Shown in pieces: positions 1-8,087 of a stretch of 64,000 nt of DNA. Where the stretch lies: the NCBI GenBank assembly GCA_965205995.1, contig OZ242200.1:2480001-2544000 (forward strand), read 5' to 3'. A program made the translations under genes and the position numbers. The DNA comes from MPNO01 sp965205995 (GTDB lineage: Bacteria > Pseudomonadota > Alphaproteobacteria > MPNO01). The notes below the pieces were generated by a model. The model made no database searches. It was not told the DNA's origin and saw only the letters and a program-made list of their open reading frames with translations. Within the stretch, counting starts at the first letter, position 1; the number at the start of each line of letters is the position of its first letter.

Positions 1-463
1 CGCCGCAGGCGGTCCCGATATAGCGCCCGCCATCGTGTTCGTGATGGATCGGCACCGGGAATTTCAGCAGATCGACATCGCCGTCGCAGTCGATGTTTTC
101 CATCACCGGCCCGTCATCGACGATGCGGGGCGGGATCGGCTCCTGGCGCTTGATCCGGCTGCGATAGGTGTCGAGCATGGTGCGCCGGTCGCCCGACTGC
201 GCCGGGTCGATGCCGAGGCCGAGCGCGAGCCTGAGCGGCGAGCCGAGCATGCCGTAGAGGCAGCGCATGCCCTTGCCGTAGCCCGGCACCTCGTCGAACA
301 GCAGCAGCGGCGACTTGTCGACCTTCTCGCGGTAGAGCACCTCGGTCACCGCGCCGAGCTCGCGGTCCCAGTGGGCGCCCGCGACATGCGTGACCTCGCC
401 GCCCTCCTCGACCGCGGCGAGGAAGGTCCGCAGATCGGTCTGGACCTCGTCATTGCGCTGCAT
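1..463 (-). CDS. UbiD-family decarboxylase, N-terminal part (cut by window edge)
   Basis: The first 154 codons of a UbiD-family (prenylated-FMN dependent) decarboxylase are visible, and the gene continues beyond base 1. The ATG at 463 opens with MQRNDEVQTDLRTF. The segment then reads GGEVTHVAGAHWDRELGA, VDDGPVMENI and HEHDGGRYIGT, which match the corresponding stretches of the complete UbiD protein just upstream. It follows that gene by 87 bases on the same strand, so the two are probably cotranscribed paralogues. Known family members (de)carboxylate aromatic or alpha,beta-unsaturated acids using prFMN made by UbiX; no ubiX is visible here. The catalytic half is outside the window, so the substrate cannot be guessed. 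Confidence 0.88.
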   Translation of the reverse strand, partial: MQRNDEVQTDLRTFLAAVEEGGEVTHVAGAHWDRELGAVTEVLYREKVDKSPLLLFDEVPGYGKGMRCLYGMLGSPLRLALGLGIDPAQSGDRRTMLDTYRSRIKRQEPIPPRIVDDGPVMENIDCDGDVDLLKFPVPIHHEHDGGRYIGTACG

Positions 464-550
464 CGGCCAATCCTCAAACGCCGACCGCCGCGGGCTGTCG
501 CCGCGGCGGTCTCATCGCACCCCGTCAGGGGCCTCGCGGGCGATCTCGAT

Positions 551-2062
551 TCAGTCGCAGAGATAGCCCCATTTGTCGCGCGATTCCTTGGCGAGCTCGG
601 GCGAGGGCGCGTTGACCGGCGGGAACTCGTCCTTCCAGTGGAACGGCCGGCAGGCGTCGATGATCGCCCGGCTGTTGGTGAGATTGCCCTTCTCCTTCTC
701 CCAGGGCGGGATCCGGGGGTCGAGATGCGTCGACCAGGCGTTGGGGATGATGTCGATCGATTCCGCCGGATCCGACCGGGTGAGCATCGCCCAGATCAGC
801 TCCTCCAGATTGGAGACGTCGATATCCTCGTCGGTCACGATCACGTATTTCCCGGCATAGGCGCCCACATGGCACTGGCAGGCGATGTGGCCGGCCTGCC
901 GGGCATGGCCCGGATAGCGCTGCTTGATCGACACCGCGACCAGCATCCGCGCCGTGCCCACCTCGTGCAGCCAGGCCCCCTCGACATCGGGAACGCCGGC
1001 CTTCTTGATGTTCTCCTTGAGCAGCGCCGACCGGGTCACCGCGCGGTAGCGGGCAAGCTCGTCCGGCGGACGCTGGGGCGGGCAGCCGAGCAGGATCGGG
1101 TTGTTCCGGTAATAGATCGCCTTGATGTCCATCACCGGCTCCTCGCGCATCTTGGAGCCGTAATACCCGGTCCATTCGCCGAACGGGCCCTCTTCCTGCT
1201 TCGCGTCGGGATGGACGAAGCCTTCGAGCACGATCTCGGCATTCGCCGGAAACGGCAGGCCGGTGTGCTTGCCGCGGATCATCTTCATCCCCTCGCCGCG
1301 GAACCCGCCGACGACGTCGAATTCGCAGATCCCGGGCGGCACCTCGCTGCAGCCCATGAGGAAGGTCATCGGGTCGCCGCCGCAGACGATCACCGCCGGC
1401 ATCGGCTCGCCGCGCTGCTGGTACTTGTCGCGATGGATGCGGCCGTGCTTGCCGGGCGAGATGTAGAAGCCGACCGACTTCTTGTCGTGGATCATCACCC
1501 GGTAGGTGCCGATATTGATCCAGCCCGAGTCGGGGTCGGCGGTGACGTTGTAGCTGCCGGTGCCGATATAGCGCCCGCCGTCCTGGTCATGCCATTTCGG
1601 CGTCGGGAAGATTTCGACGTCGACGTCGTCGCCTTCCATGATGTTCTCGGTGACCGGGCCGGATTCGACGAACTCGTGCGGGATCGTCTGCAAATCTTCC
1701 ATGTAGTTGCGGCGAAACGCGTCCGTCAGCTCCATCTTGGAGAGTTCCGAGGGGAAGCCGAGGGTCATGTTCATGCGCCTGGAGGCGAAGAAATTGGTCA
1801 GCACCCGCGAGCCTTCGAGGGTGCCCGGCACGTTCTCGAACACGATGCAGGGCGCCTTCTCGTTGTGCAGGACGACCTCGGACGCCATGCCGATGTCGCG
1901 CTCCCAGTTCGCCCCCTGAACGTGCTTGACCTCGCCGAGCTTCTCGGCCTCTTCGAGCCATTCGCGCAAATCGGTATAGGGGATGCGCAGCTCGTTCTCG
2001 AGACGCGTCGCCGCGCCGCCCTCGACCACCCTGCCGATCGCGTTGCCCATATCGTCGGCCAT
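551..2062 (-). CDS. UbiD-family decarboxylase
   Basis: A complete 503-residue protein of the usual UbiD length. Visible family hallmarks are the glycine-rich HDQDGGRYIGTGSYNV segment near residue 158, NIGTYR near 183-188, the acidic AEIVLEG motif near 275-281 and EGPFGEWTGYY near 291-301. These surround the prFMN site and catalytic Arg/Glu residues of the family. It should catalyse reversible non-oxidative decarboxylation of an aromatic or unsaturated acid in the cytoplasm. A second UbiD gene follows directly, and a polysaccharide-deacetylase-like gene diverges from it. Tandem UbiD-like proteins are known as subunits of (de)carboxylases, so a hetero-oligomer is possible but not shown. The substrate is unknown. 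Confidence 0.92.
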   Translation of the reverse strand: MADDMGNAIGRVVEGGAATRLENELRIPYTDLREWLEEAEKLGEVKHVQGANWERDIGMASEVVLHNEKAPCIVFENVPGTLEGSRVLTNFFASRRMNMTLGFPSELSKMELTDAFRRNYMEDLQTIPHEFVESGPVTENIMEGDDVDVEIFPTPKWHDQDGGRYIGTGSYNVTADPDSGWINIGTYRVMIHDKKSVGFYISPGKHGRIHRDKYQQRGEPMPAVIVCGGDPMTFLMGCSEVPPGICEFDVVGGFRGEGMKMIRGKHTGLPFPANAEIVLEGFVHPDAKQEEGPFGEWTGYYGSKMREEPVMDIKAIYYRNNPILLGCPPQRPPDELARYRAVTRSALLKENIKKAGVPDVEGAWLHEVGTARMLVAVSIKQRYPGHARQAGHIACQCHVGAYAGKYVIVTDEDIDVSNLEELIWAMLTRSDPAESIDIIPNAWSTHLDPRIPPWEKEKGNLTNSRAIIDACRPFHWKDEFPPVNAPSPELAKESRDKWGYLCD

Positions 2063-2102
2063 GCCGTCTCTCCCACTCCGTGTTCCGCCGCTTCCCAGAA
2101 CG

Positions 2103-2139
2103 TATCCGCATTACAGGACGCCCACCAATACAATTGCAA
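2103..2139 (-). promoter_or_regulatory. Possible promoter of the ubiD pair
   Basis: On the minus strand TTGCAA (2139-2134) and TGTAAT (2115-2110) are separated by 18 bases. This places a start near 2103, about 40 bases before the UbiD start codon. The segment is clearly AT-richer than its surroundings and lies in the divergent gap between ubiD and the deacetylase-like gene. It resembles a sigma-70 promoter only moderately. Confidence 0.35.
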
Positions 2140-2218
2140 CATTAGACAGATAACCCCCCGCGATGTGATCGTTCGCCAGCGCCACCGTTGACCGTGAAAC
2201 CCCGACGAGGGACCGCCC

Positions 2219-3094
2219 ATGCTGCCGACGGAACGTATCGACTATGACCCGATCGCCGCACGGAAGCCGCTCGTCCTGCCGGACGGCGCGCGCATGGCGG
2301 TCTGGGTCATCGTCAATGTCGAGGAGTGGGACCCCGAGGCGCCGATGCCGCGCACCGTGCTCACCCCGCCGGCGGGCGGCTCGCCGAGCCCCGACATCCC
2401 CAACTGGGCGTGGCACGAATACGGCAACCGGGTAGGGTTCTGGCGCCTTTTGCAGGCGCTCGACGAATTCTCGATCACCGCGGCGCTCTGCATCAACGGC
2501 ACCGCGGTGACCGCCTACTCGCAGATCGCGGAGGCGGCGCATGCTCGGGGCTGGGAGTTCATCGGCCACGGCTTTACCCAGCGCAATTTGCAGAAGGTCG
2601 AGGACGAGCGCCTCGACATCCGCCGCACCGCCGATGCGATCGAGGCCTGCACCGGAAGGCGGCCGCGCGGCTGGCTCGGCCCGGGGCTGACCGAGACCTG
2701 GGAGACCCCCGACATCCTGGTCGAGGAGGGGTATGAATACGTCGCCGACTGGGTGCTGGACGACGAGCCCGTGGTGCTCAAGACGCGTTCGGGCCCCATC
2801 GTCAACATCCCCTATACCCAGGAATGCAACGACGTCGCGATGATGCTGATCCAGCACCACCCGGCGCGCGAATACCGCGACCGGGCGGCGGACCAGTTCG
2901 AGCAGATCTACCGCGATTCCGAGCGCTCGGCGCGGGTGATGGCGCTCTCCGTCCACCCCTACATCATGGGCGTGCCGCACCGCTTCCGCTATTTCCGGGA
3001 AATCCTGCAGACGATCTCCGCCCACAGCGACGTGGCGTTCATGACCGGCGAACGGATCCTCGACTGGTACCGCGAACAGCGGCCCGGCGGTTAG
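2219..3094 (+). CDS. Polysaccharide deacetylase-family protein (PuuE/CDA1-like)
   Basis: The 291-residue protein has the NodB-fold layout of the cytoplasmic allantoinase/chitin-deacetylase-like branch. These are MAVWVIVNVEEWDP near residues 22-36 in place of the classical TFDDG, GWEFIGHGFTQRNL near 110, RPRGWLGPGLTETW near 145 and MALSVHPYIMGVPHR near 245. No signal peptide is present, so it acts in the cytoplasm, probably on an amide or ureide bond rather than on cell wall. The start follows a GACGAGGGA ribosome site. It diverges from the UbiD pair. The family assignment is good but the substrate is unknown; a PuuE-type allantoinase is an alternative, with no purine genes nearby to support it. 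Confidence 0.82.
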   Translation: MLPTERIDYDPIAARKPLVLPDGARMAVWVIVNVEEWDPEAPMPRTVLTPPAGGSPSPDIPNWAWHEYGNRVGFWRLLQALDEFSITAALCINGTAVTAYSQIAEAAHARGWEFIGHGFTQRNLQKVEDERLDIRRTADAIEACTGRRPRGWLGPGLTETWETPDILVEEGYEYVADWVLDDEPVVLKTRSGPIVNIPYTQECNDVAMMLIQHHPAREYRDRAADQFEQIYRDSERSARVMALSVHPYIMGVPHRFRYFREILQTISAHSDVAFMTGERILDWYREQRPGG

Positions 3095-3128
3095 GAAGCA
3101 TCGGGTCTCGGTGCAACGGTCGCGGCGT

Positions 3129-3236
3129 CCCTCGATACGGCGCTTGCGCGCCTATTCGGGATGAGGAAAATTTTGCCGGCCACCGCCTTACCCTCACCCT
3201 GAGTAGCCCCGGACTTGATCCGGAGCGTATCGACGG
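3129..3236. repeat. Modular hairpin repeat, copy 1
   Basis: Two inverted arms, 3129-3166 and 3191-3236, share the flanks TCGATAC on one side and TACTC or TATTC followed by GG.TGAGG on the other. Each arm holds its own small hairpin: GGCGC-TTGC-GCGCC in the left arm and CCGGA-CTTGA-TCCGG (read on the plus strand as GGACTTGATCC) in the right. The second copy at 51396-51486 has the same flanks with a GCCGC-TTC-GCGGC hairpin in both arms. The element lies between the deacetylase-like gene and the GH88 gene. It looks like a REP/BIME-type dispersed element. Confidence 0.75.
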
Positions 3237-3279
3237 GCGCCCCTTGGGACGAGGCATCGACAGCGAAAGGAATCGCCGG

Positions 3280-4420
3280 ATGGCAGGCGCTAAAACCCTC
3301 GACGACGCTCTCGACGCCATCGCAGCGCGGATCCGCGCGACGCTGGATGCGGATGTCCCAGGCTATCCCCATTACGCCGATACCGACACCGGCGCCTGGA
3401 CGACGACATCGGACGGGTTCTGGACCGGCGGGTACTGGAACGCGATGCTCTGGCTCGGCGGGGCGGTGTTCGGGGACCCGCGGATGGTCGCCGAGGCGCG
3501 GCGCTGGACCGAGCGGCTCCGGCCCCGGATCGGCTCGGAATCGGTGTTTCGCGGGTTCCTGTTCTATTACGGCGCGGCGCTCGGCGGCATCCTGCATGGC
3601 GACGCGGCGGCCCGCGCTGGCGCTGGCGGCAGCCGTTCGGCTGGGCGGAGATTTCGACCCGAAGCTCGGGCTGATTCCGCTCGGCGCCGAGGCCGAGGAA
3701 GCGCATACCGTCGGCGCGGCCGAAGCCAATATCGACGGCCTCGCCGCGGTGCCGCTCCTGCTGTTCGCGGCCAGGGAAACCGGCGACGCGAGCCTGCGCG
3801 ACCGCGCGCTGCGCCACACGCTCAGGAGCGCCGGGCTCTGCATCCGCGACGACGGCTCGGTCGTCCAGTCGGTCAGCCTCGACCCGGAGACCGGCGCGCC
3901 GGTCCGCTCCTACACCCACAAGGGGGTCTCCGACAGCTCGACCTGGACCCGGGCGCAGGCCTGGGCGATGCAGTTCCTCACCCATGCCGGGCGCCGCATG
4001 CCGGAAGAGAAGGCGCTGATCGAGGCCGCGATCCGGGTGACCGACTGGTGGATCGACACCGTGCCGGGCGACCGTGTCGCATACTGGGATTTCGATGCGC
4101 CGATCGGCCACGACACGCGCAAGGACACGTCGGGCACCGCGATCGCGGCGACGGCGATGCTCAAGCTCTCGGCCACGGTCGAGGACCGCGAGACCGCCGC
4201 GCGCTATCGCGGCTGCGCCGAAGAGACGCTCCGCACCCTCGCCGCCTGCCACCTGACGCCGGTCGCGCCGAGGGATCGCCGCCCGCCCGGCATCCTGACC
4301 AATGGCTGCTTCGACCAGCGCTCCGGCGTGGCCCTCGCCAGCGAGCTGATCTGGGGCAGCTACTATTTGCTCGAAGGGCTCGCGACGCTCGCCGGCCGGC
4401 TCGAGACCGGCCGGATCTGA
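3280..4420 (+). pseudogene. GH88-like unsaturated glucuronyl hydrolase, frameshifted
   Basis: Residues from the ATG at 3280 (MAGAKTLDDALDAIAARI, then DGFWTGGYWNAMLWL) read in one frame to about base 3610. The rest reads one frame later: GGDFDPKLGLIPLG, YTHKGVSDSSTWTRAQAW and RKDTSGTAIAATAMLKL. Joined, they give about 379 residues with the (alpha/alpha)6 pattern of glycoside hydrolase family 88, including the DSSTWTRAQAW helix and its neighbouring acidic residues. GH88 enzymes cleave unsaturated uronic-acid sugars left by polysaccharide lyases. Removing one C from the CCC at 3611-3613, or restoring a lost GC pair, repairs the frame. I cannot tell a real mutation from an assembly error. No signal peptide is seen. 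An AAAGGA ribosome site precedes the start. Confidence 0.8.
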
Positions 4421-4424
4421 GACA

Positions 4425-4826
4425 TCAGGCGGCGACGCGCGCGGGCGGCGACCCGTGCTTGTTGTCTTCCTGCCTAGAGGGCAGCACCCACCAGACGATC
4501 ACCAATATATATCCTATACCGGTCAGGATCAGGAGCTGCCACCAGCCGCTCCGCCCGACGTCGTGCAACCGCCTCGCCCCCGCCGCCAGCGAGGGCATCA
4601 GGAGGGCTAGGGAGACGATCACGGCCGGGATGTCGGCGAGCGACAATTCGTCGGCGGCAGGCGGAAGATCCACGGGAAACGCCAGGAGACCGACGACGTC
4701 CGCAATCCAGACGATCACGTAGCAGGAGAGATAGAACCACCAGAATTCGCTTCTAGACGCGCGCCCGGAAAACGTGGCGTATTTGCGCATGCAGGTCGCG
4801 ATCGACTGTCCGAAACCCATGATCAT
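4425..4826 (-). CDS. DUF805-family membrane protein
   Basis: A 133-residue protein with the DUF805 signatures: YATFSGRASRSEFWWFYL near residues 16-33, GARRLHDVGRSGWWQLL near 83-99, then a last hydrophobic segment ending in IVWWVLP. Three to four membrane segments are predicted by eye. DUF805 proteins are inner-membrane proteins of unknown function. Translation may begin at the second Met (4820). The gene is convergent with the GH88 gene, four bases apart, and its upstream side faces the FAH-family gene. The family call is firm and the function is not known. Confidence 0.85.
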   Translation of the reverse strand: MIMGFGQSIATCMRKYATFSGRASRSEFWWFYLSCYVIVWIADVVGLLAFPVDLPPAADELSLADIPAVIVSLALLMPSLAAGARRLHDVGRSGWWQLLILTGIGYILVIVWWVLPSRQEDNKHGSPPARVAA

Positions 4827-4888
4827 CGAATGTGCCCTCGGCGTTTGGAACTTTCCGCTCGGACACTGATTTACAACTTAAACGGGCA

Positions 4889-4916
4889 TTACGGCAATCA
4901 AAAAATTAGGTATAAT
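4889..4916 (+). promoter_or_regulatory. Probable promoter of the FAH-family gene
   Basis: A perfect TATAAT (4911-4916) lies in an AT-rich island, with TTACGG 16 bases upstream (4889-4894). The predicted start near 4923 leaves about 108 bases of leader before the gene at 5031. The minus 10 box is strong and the minus 35 box is poor. Confidence 0.45.
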
Positions 4917-5030
4917 TGCATATTTCGCTCCAGGCGCACGCCTGCCATGCTGCCGGTCCCGCCGCGTTGCGCGCCATCGGCGCGCTCTCTATGACTACGG
5001 TCAAACCGGTCTTGCAGGAAGGGACCACGG

Positions 5031-6011
5031 ATGAAGCTCGCAACGCTCAAGGGTGGCCGCGACGGGCGGCTCGCGGTGGTGAGCGACGACCTCGCGCGGG
5101 CGGCGGATGCCGCAAGCGTGGCGGCCACGATGCAGGCGGCGATCGACGACTGGACGACGGCTGCGCCGGCGCTCGAATCGCTCGCCGCCGCGGTCAATGC
5201 CGGGGACGCCGAGACCTTTCCCTTCGATGCTGCGGAATGCGCCGCCATCCTGCCCCGCGCCTATCAATGGGTCGACGGCAGCGCCTATCTCAGCCATGTC
5301 GAGCTGGTCCGCAAGGCGCGCGGCGCGGAGATGCCGAAGAACCTTTACGAGGACCCGCTGATGTACCAGGGCGCCTCGGATTCGATGATCGGGCCTGCCG
5401 ACGATATCGCGCTCGCCGACGAAGCCTGGGGCATCGATATGGAGGCCGAGGTGTTCGTCATCCTCGACGACGTGCCGATGGGGGTGACCCCCGGCGCCGC
5501 CCGGGGCCACATCAAGCTGGTCGGGATCCTCAACGACGTCAGCCTGCGCAACCTGATCCCGGGCGAGCTCGGCAAGGGTTTCGGCTTCCTGCAGGGCAAG
5601 CCGACGACGGCCTTCTCGCCGGTCGTGGCGACGCCGGAATCGCTCGGCGACGCCTGGGACGGCGCCAGGATGACGCGCGACATGGAAGTCTCGCTCAACG
5701 GCGCCCCGCTCGGCCATCCGAATGCCGGCACCGACCTCTATTTCGACGTGCCCACGCTGATCGCCCATGCCGCGAAGAGCCGCCGCCTCGCCGCCGGGAC
5801 GATCCTCGGCACCGGCACGATCTCCAACCACGACCGCGGCGTCGGCTCGGCCTGCCTCGCGGAAATACGGGTCGTCGAGACCATCGAGCACGGCGCGCCG
5901 ATCACCCCGTTCATGCGCTTCGGCGACCGCGTGCGCATCGAGATGCGCGACGCCGACGGCAATTCGATGTTCGGCGCGATCGACCAGCGGGTCGTCGAAT
6001 ACCGGGGCTAG
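5031..6011 (+). CDS. Fumarylacetoacetate hydrolase-family protein
   Basis: A 326-residue protein with an N-terminal lid-like region and a C-terminal FAH fold. Metal and substrate motifs seen are WGIDMEAEVFVIL near residue 136, KLVGILNDVSLRNLIPGEL near 160, GKGFGFLQGKP near 181 and ILGTGTISNHDRGVGSACL near 260. The family cleaves C-C bonds in acylpyruvates or dehydrates/decarboxylates 2-keto acids in a Mg2+-dependent way. The AGGGACC ribosome site supports the ATG at 5031. It is convergent with the epimerase gene, ending one base from it. A role in the breakdown of an aromatic or sugar-acid ring-cleavage product is likely, but the substrate is not identifiable. Confidence 0.88.
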   Translation: MKLATLKGGRDGRLAVVSDDLARAADAASVAATMQAAIDDWTTAAPALESLAAAVNAGDAETFPFDAAECAAILPRAYQWVDGSAYLSHVELVRKARGAEMPKNLYEDPLMYQGASDSMIGPADDIALADEAWGIDMEAEVFVILDDVPMGVTPGAARGHIKLVGILNDVSLRNLIPGELGKGFGFLQGKPTTAFSPVVATPESLGDAWDGARMTRDMEVSLNGAPLGHPNAGTDLYFDVPTLIAHAAKSRRLAAGTILGTGTISNHDRGVGSACLAEIRVVETIEHGAPITPFMRFGDRVRIEMRDADGNSMFGAIDQRVVEYRG

Positions 6012-6965
6012 TCAGACGTTGGCGCCGAGGGCGGCGCGCATCTCCTCCACATAGGCGGCGAAGCCCGATTCGAGGGTGTATTCTGGCTCCCAGCCGAGCA
6101 CATCGTGCGCGAGCCCGATATCCATGCGATCGGTGCGCGAGACAGGCGGCGTCCCGGGGACCACCTCGATCTCCAGATTGGGCAGCGATGCCCTGACCGC
6201 GGCGACCAACTCGTCGAACGGGGTGACCGCGCCGATGCCGATATTGAAGACGTTGTAGCGCGGCAGCTCGCGCATCGCGCAAAGATCGAGCGCACGGCCG
6301 ATATCCTTCGAATAGATGTATTCGAACGACATGGTCTGCTCTTCCGGGATTCTTGCCGGAACCCCGCGAATCCCGCTCTCGACCAGCATGTGGCACTTCT
6401 CGCCGCCGCCCGATCCGCCCCAGAAATGGCCCATGCCGAAGACATTGGCCGGGCGCACGATCGCGACCTCGAACCCGTATTGGGCGGAATAGGCCTCGAG
6501 GATCAATTCCTGCGCCGCCTTGGTGTTGCTGTAGGCGTTGCCGCTGCCGAGCGGAAAATCCTCCTTCATCACGCCGTCGGCGGCCGGCCGGCGCCAGTCA
6601 TAGGAGCCGAAGGTGGAGATGTGGAGCAGCCGCCTGACGCCGGCGAGCCTGACCGCCTCGCAGACGGCGATGGCGCCGTTGATGTTGATGTCCATGCCGA
6701 GATGGAGCGGCTCGCCGGCGCGCTTGCCGATCAGCCCGGTGGTGTGCAACACGGTGTCGGCGCCGTGTTCCTCGATCGCCGCCAGCACCCCCGGCAAATG
6801 GCGCGCATCCTCGGCGATCAGCGTGTAGTTGCCCGCGCCGAGCCGCCGGTCGAGATAATCGGCGCGCGGGAACGGGTCGAGAAACACCACTTTTTCGCCG
6901 CGGTCGAGCGCGCAGATCGCGAAGCTGGTGCCGACCAGCCCGGCACCGGTGATTACTGTCGTCAT
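6012..6965 (-). CDS. NAD(P)-dependent epimerase/dehydratase (extended SDR)
   Basis: The 317 residues form an extended short-chain dehydrogenase. The N-terminal TGAGLVGTSFA (GxxGxxG Rossmann loop), LHISTFGSYDW with the catalytic Ser/Thr region, and the AYSNTK motif (YxxxK) near residue 145 are all present, followed by the IVRPANVFGMG segment. Such enzymes epimerise, reduce or dehydrate nucleotide sugars or related hydroxy compounds. A GAGGGAGG ribosome site lies just upstream. It is the last gene of the livHMGF operon, 43 bases after the small membrane protein. This hints that it acts on, or downstream of, the imported substrate. Exact activity is unknown. Confidence 0.87.
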   Translation of the reverse strand: MTTVITGAGLVGTSFAICALDRGEKVVFLDPFPRADYLDRRLGAGNYTLIAEDARHLPGVLAAIEEHGADTVLHTTGLIGKRAGEPLHLGMDININGAIAVCEAVRLAGVRRLLHISTFGSYDWRRPAADGVMKEDFPLGSGNAYSNTKAAQELILEAYSAQYGFEVAIVRPANVFGMGHFWGGSGGGEKCHMLVESGIRGVPARIPEEQTMSFEYIYSKDIGRALDLCAMRELPRYNVFNIGIGAVTPFDELVAAVRASLPNLEIEVVPGTPPVSRTDRMDIGLAHDVLGWEPEYTLESGFAAYVEEMRAALGANV

Positions 6966-7008
6966 CGAACCTCCCTCTCAGGTCGCGGGGCAGCGGCCCC
7001 GATCCGTT

Positions 7009-7344
7009 TCATCTGTCGATCTCGCGCCAGCCGAAGGGGCCCGCGCGGCGATAGCGCCAGGGATACTGGGCGACCATCCGGGCCGCCCGGGTCGAGCGAT
7101 GGGCGATCAGGCCGAGCGCGAGGATGACCGCGGTGTCGATCAGATAGCCGGCGATGGAGAACAGCTTTCCGTCGAACAGCGCATAGACCAGGAACCGGTC
7201 GGCGCACCCCATCAGCGCGGCGTAGAGGAAGACCAGCCAGAGCGGACGCCAGATGCGGGCGAGCGCCTGTCCGGTGAGAAAGCCGGCGCCGCCCATCAGC
7301 ACCACGGTGAGGCCCAGGAAGACGGCGATCGGCACCCCGTTCAT
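7009..7344 (-). CDS. Small membrane protein of the liv operon (DUF6867-like)
   Basis: A 111-residue protein with three hydrophobic helices (about residues 6-26, 33-52 and 63-82) and a basic, aromatic tail (WRYRRAGPFGWREIDR). It overlaps the livF stop by four bases (ATGA), so it is translationally coupled to the transporter ATPase. Small proteins of this size and position occur beside Liv operons in alphaproteobacteria, and I believe they are classed as DUF6867. The function is unknown; an accessory subunit of the transporter is a reasonable inference. Confidence 0.72.
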   Translation of the reverse strand: MNGVPIAVFLGLTVVLMGGAGFLTGQALARIWRPLWLVFLYAALMGCADRFLVYALFDGKLFSIAGYLIDTAVILALGLIAHRSTRAARMVAQYPWRYRRAGPFGWREIDR

Positions 7345-8087
7345 ACCGGCGTCCCCGGTTCCGCCGTCCTGCCGCCTTCGAGATAGGCGGCGCGAACCTC
7401 CGGATCCTCGAGCAGCGCCGCGCCGGTTCCGGTCAGCGCGATCTCGCCATTGACCATCACATAGCCCCGGTCGGCGAGGCGGAGCGCGTGATAGGCGTTC
7501 TGCTCGACCAGCAGCACGGTCATTCCGTCGCGCCGGTTGATCTCCCTTATGACCTCGAAAATCTGCTTGACGATCATCGGCGCGAGACCGAGCGACGGCT
7601 CGTCGAGGAGCAGAAGCCTGGGACGGCCCATCAGCGCGCGGGCAATCGCCAGCATCTGCTGTTCGCCGCCCGACAGCGTGCCGCCGCGCTGGTCGCGGCG
7701 CTCCTCCAGGATCGGGAACAGGGAGAACACGCGGCTTGTGTCCTCGTCGAATTTTTCGGGATCCGCGGTGACGGCGCCGACCTGCAAGTTCTCCAGCACG
7801 GTCATGCGCGGGAAGATGCGGCGACCCTCGGGCGCGTGCGCGATGCCGAGGCGGATGATCTCGTGGGTGGCAAGATGGGTGATCGCCGTGCCCTCGAAGC
7901 GGATCTCGCCCGCATGGGCCCGCGGATTGCCGCAGACCGTCATCAGCAGCGTCGACTTGCCCGCGCCGTTGGCCCCGATCAGCGAGACGATGCCGCCCTC
8001 GGGCACGTCGATGCTCACCCCGCGCAGCGCCTGGATGTTGCCGTAGGAGGCGCGCACCGCCTCGATCGCGAGCATCGGCTCAGGCAC
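7341..8087 (-). CDS. livF: Branched-chain amino acid-type ABC transporter ATPase LivF
   Basis: A 248-residue ABC ATPase with Walker A GANGAGKST near residue 36, signature LSGGEQQMLAIARAL near 136, Walker B LLLLDEPSLGL near 156 and a switch His in VLLVEQNAYHAL. The short form with the EQNA switch is typical of LivF. It pairs with LivG to drive the LivHM permease. It starts eight bases inside the end of livG, and its own stop overlaps the next gene. The operon has no binding protein, so the imported solute (amino acid, amide, urea or aromatic acid) cannot be inferred. Confidence 0.93.
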   Translation of the reverse strand: MPEPMLAIEAVRASYGNIQALRGVSIDVPEGGIVSLIGANGAGKSTLLMTVCGNPRAHAGEIRFEGTAITHLATHEIIRLGIAHAPEGRRIFPRMTVLENLQVGAVTADPEKFDEDTSRVFSLFPILEERRDQRGGTLSGGEQQMLAIARALMGRPRLLLLDEPSLGLAPMIVKQIFEVIREINRRDGMTVLLVEQNAYHALRLADRGYVMVNGEIALTGTGAALLEDPEVRAAYLEGGRTAEPGTPV

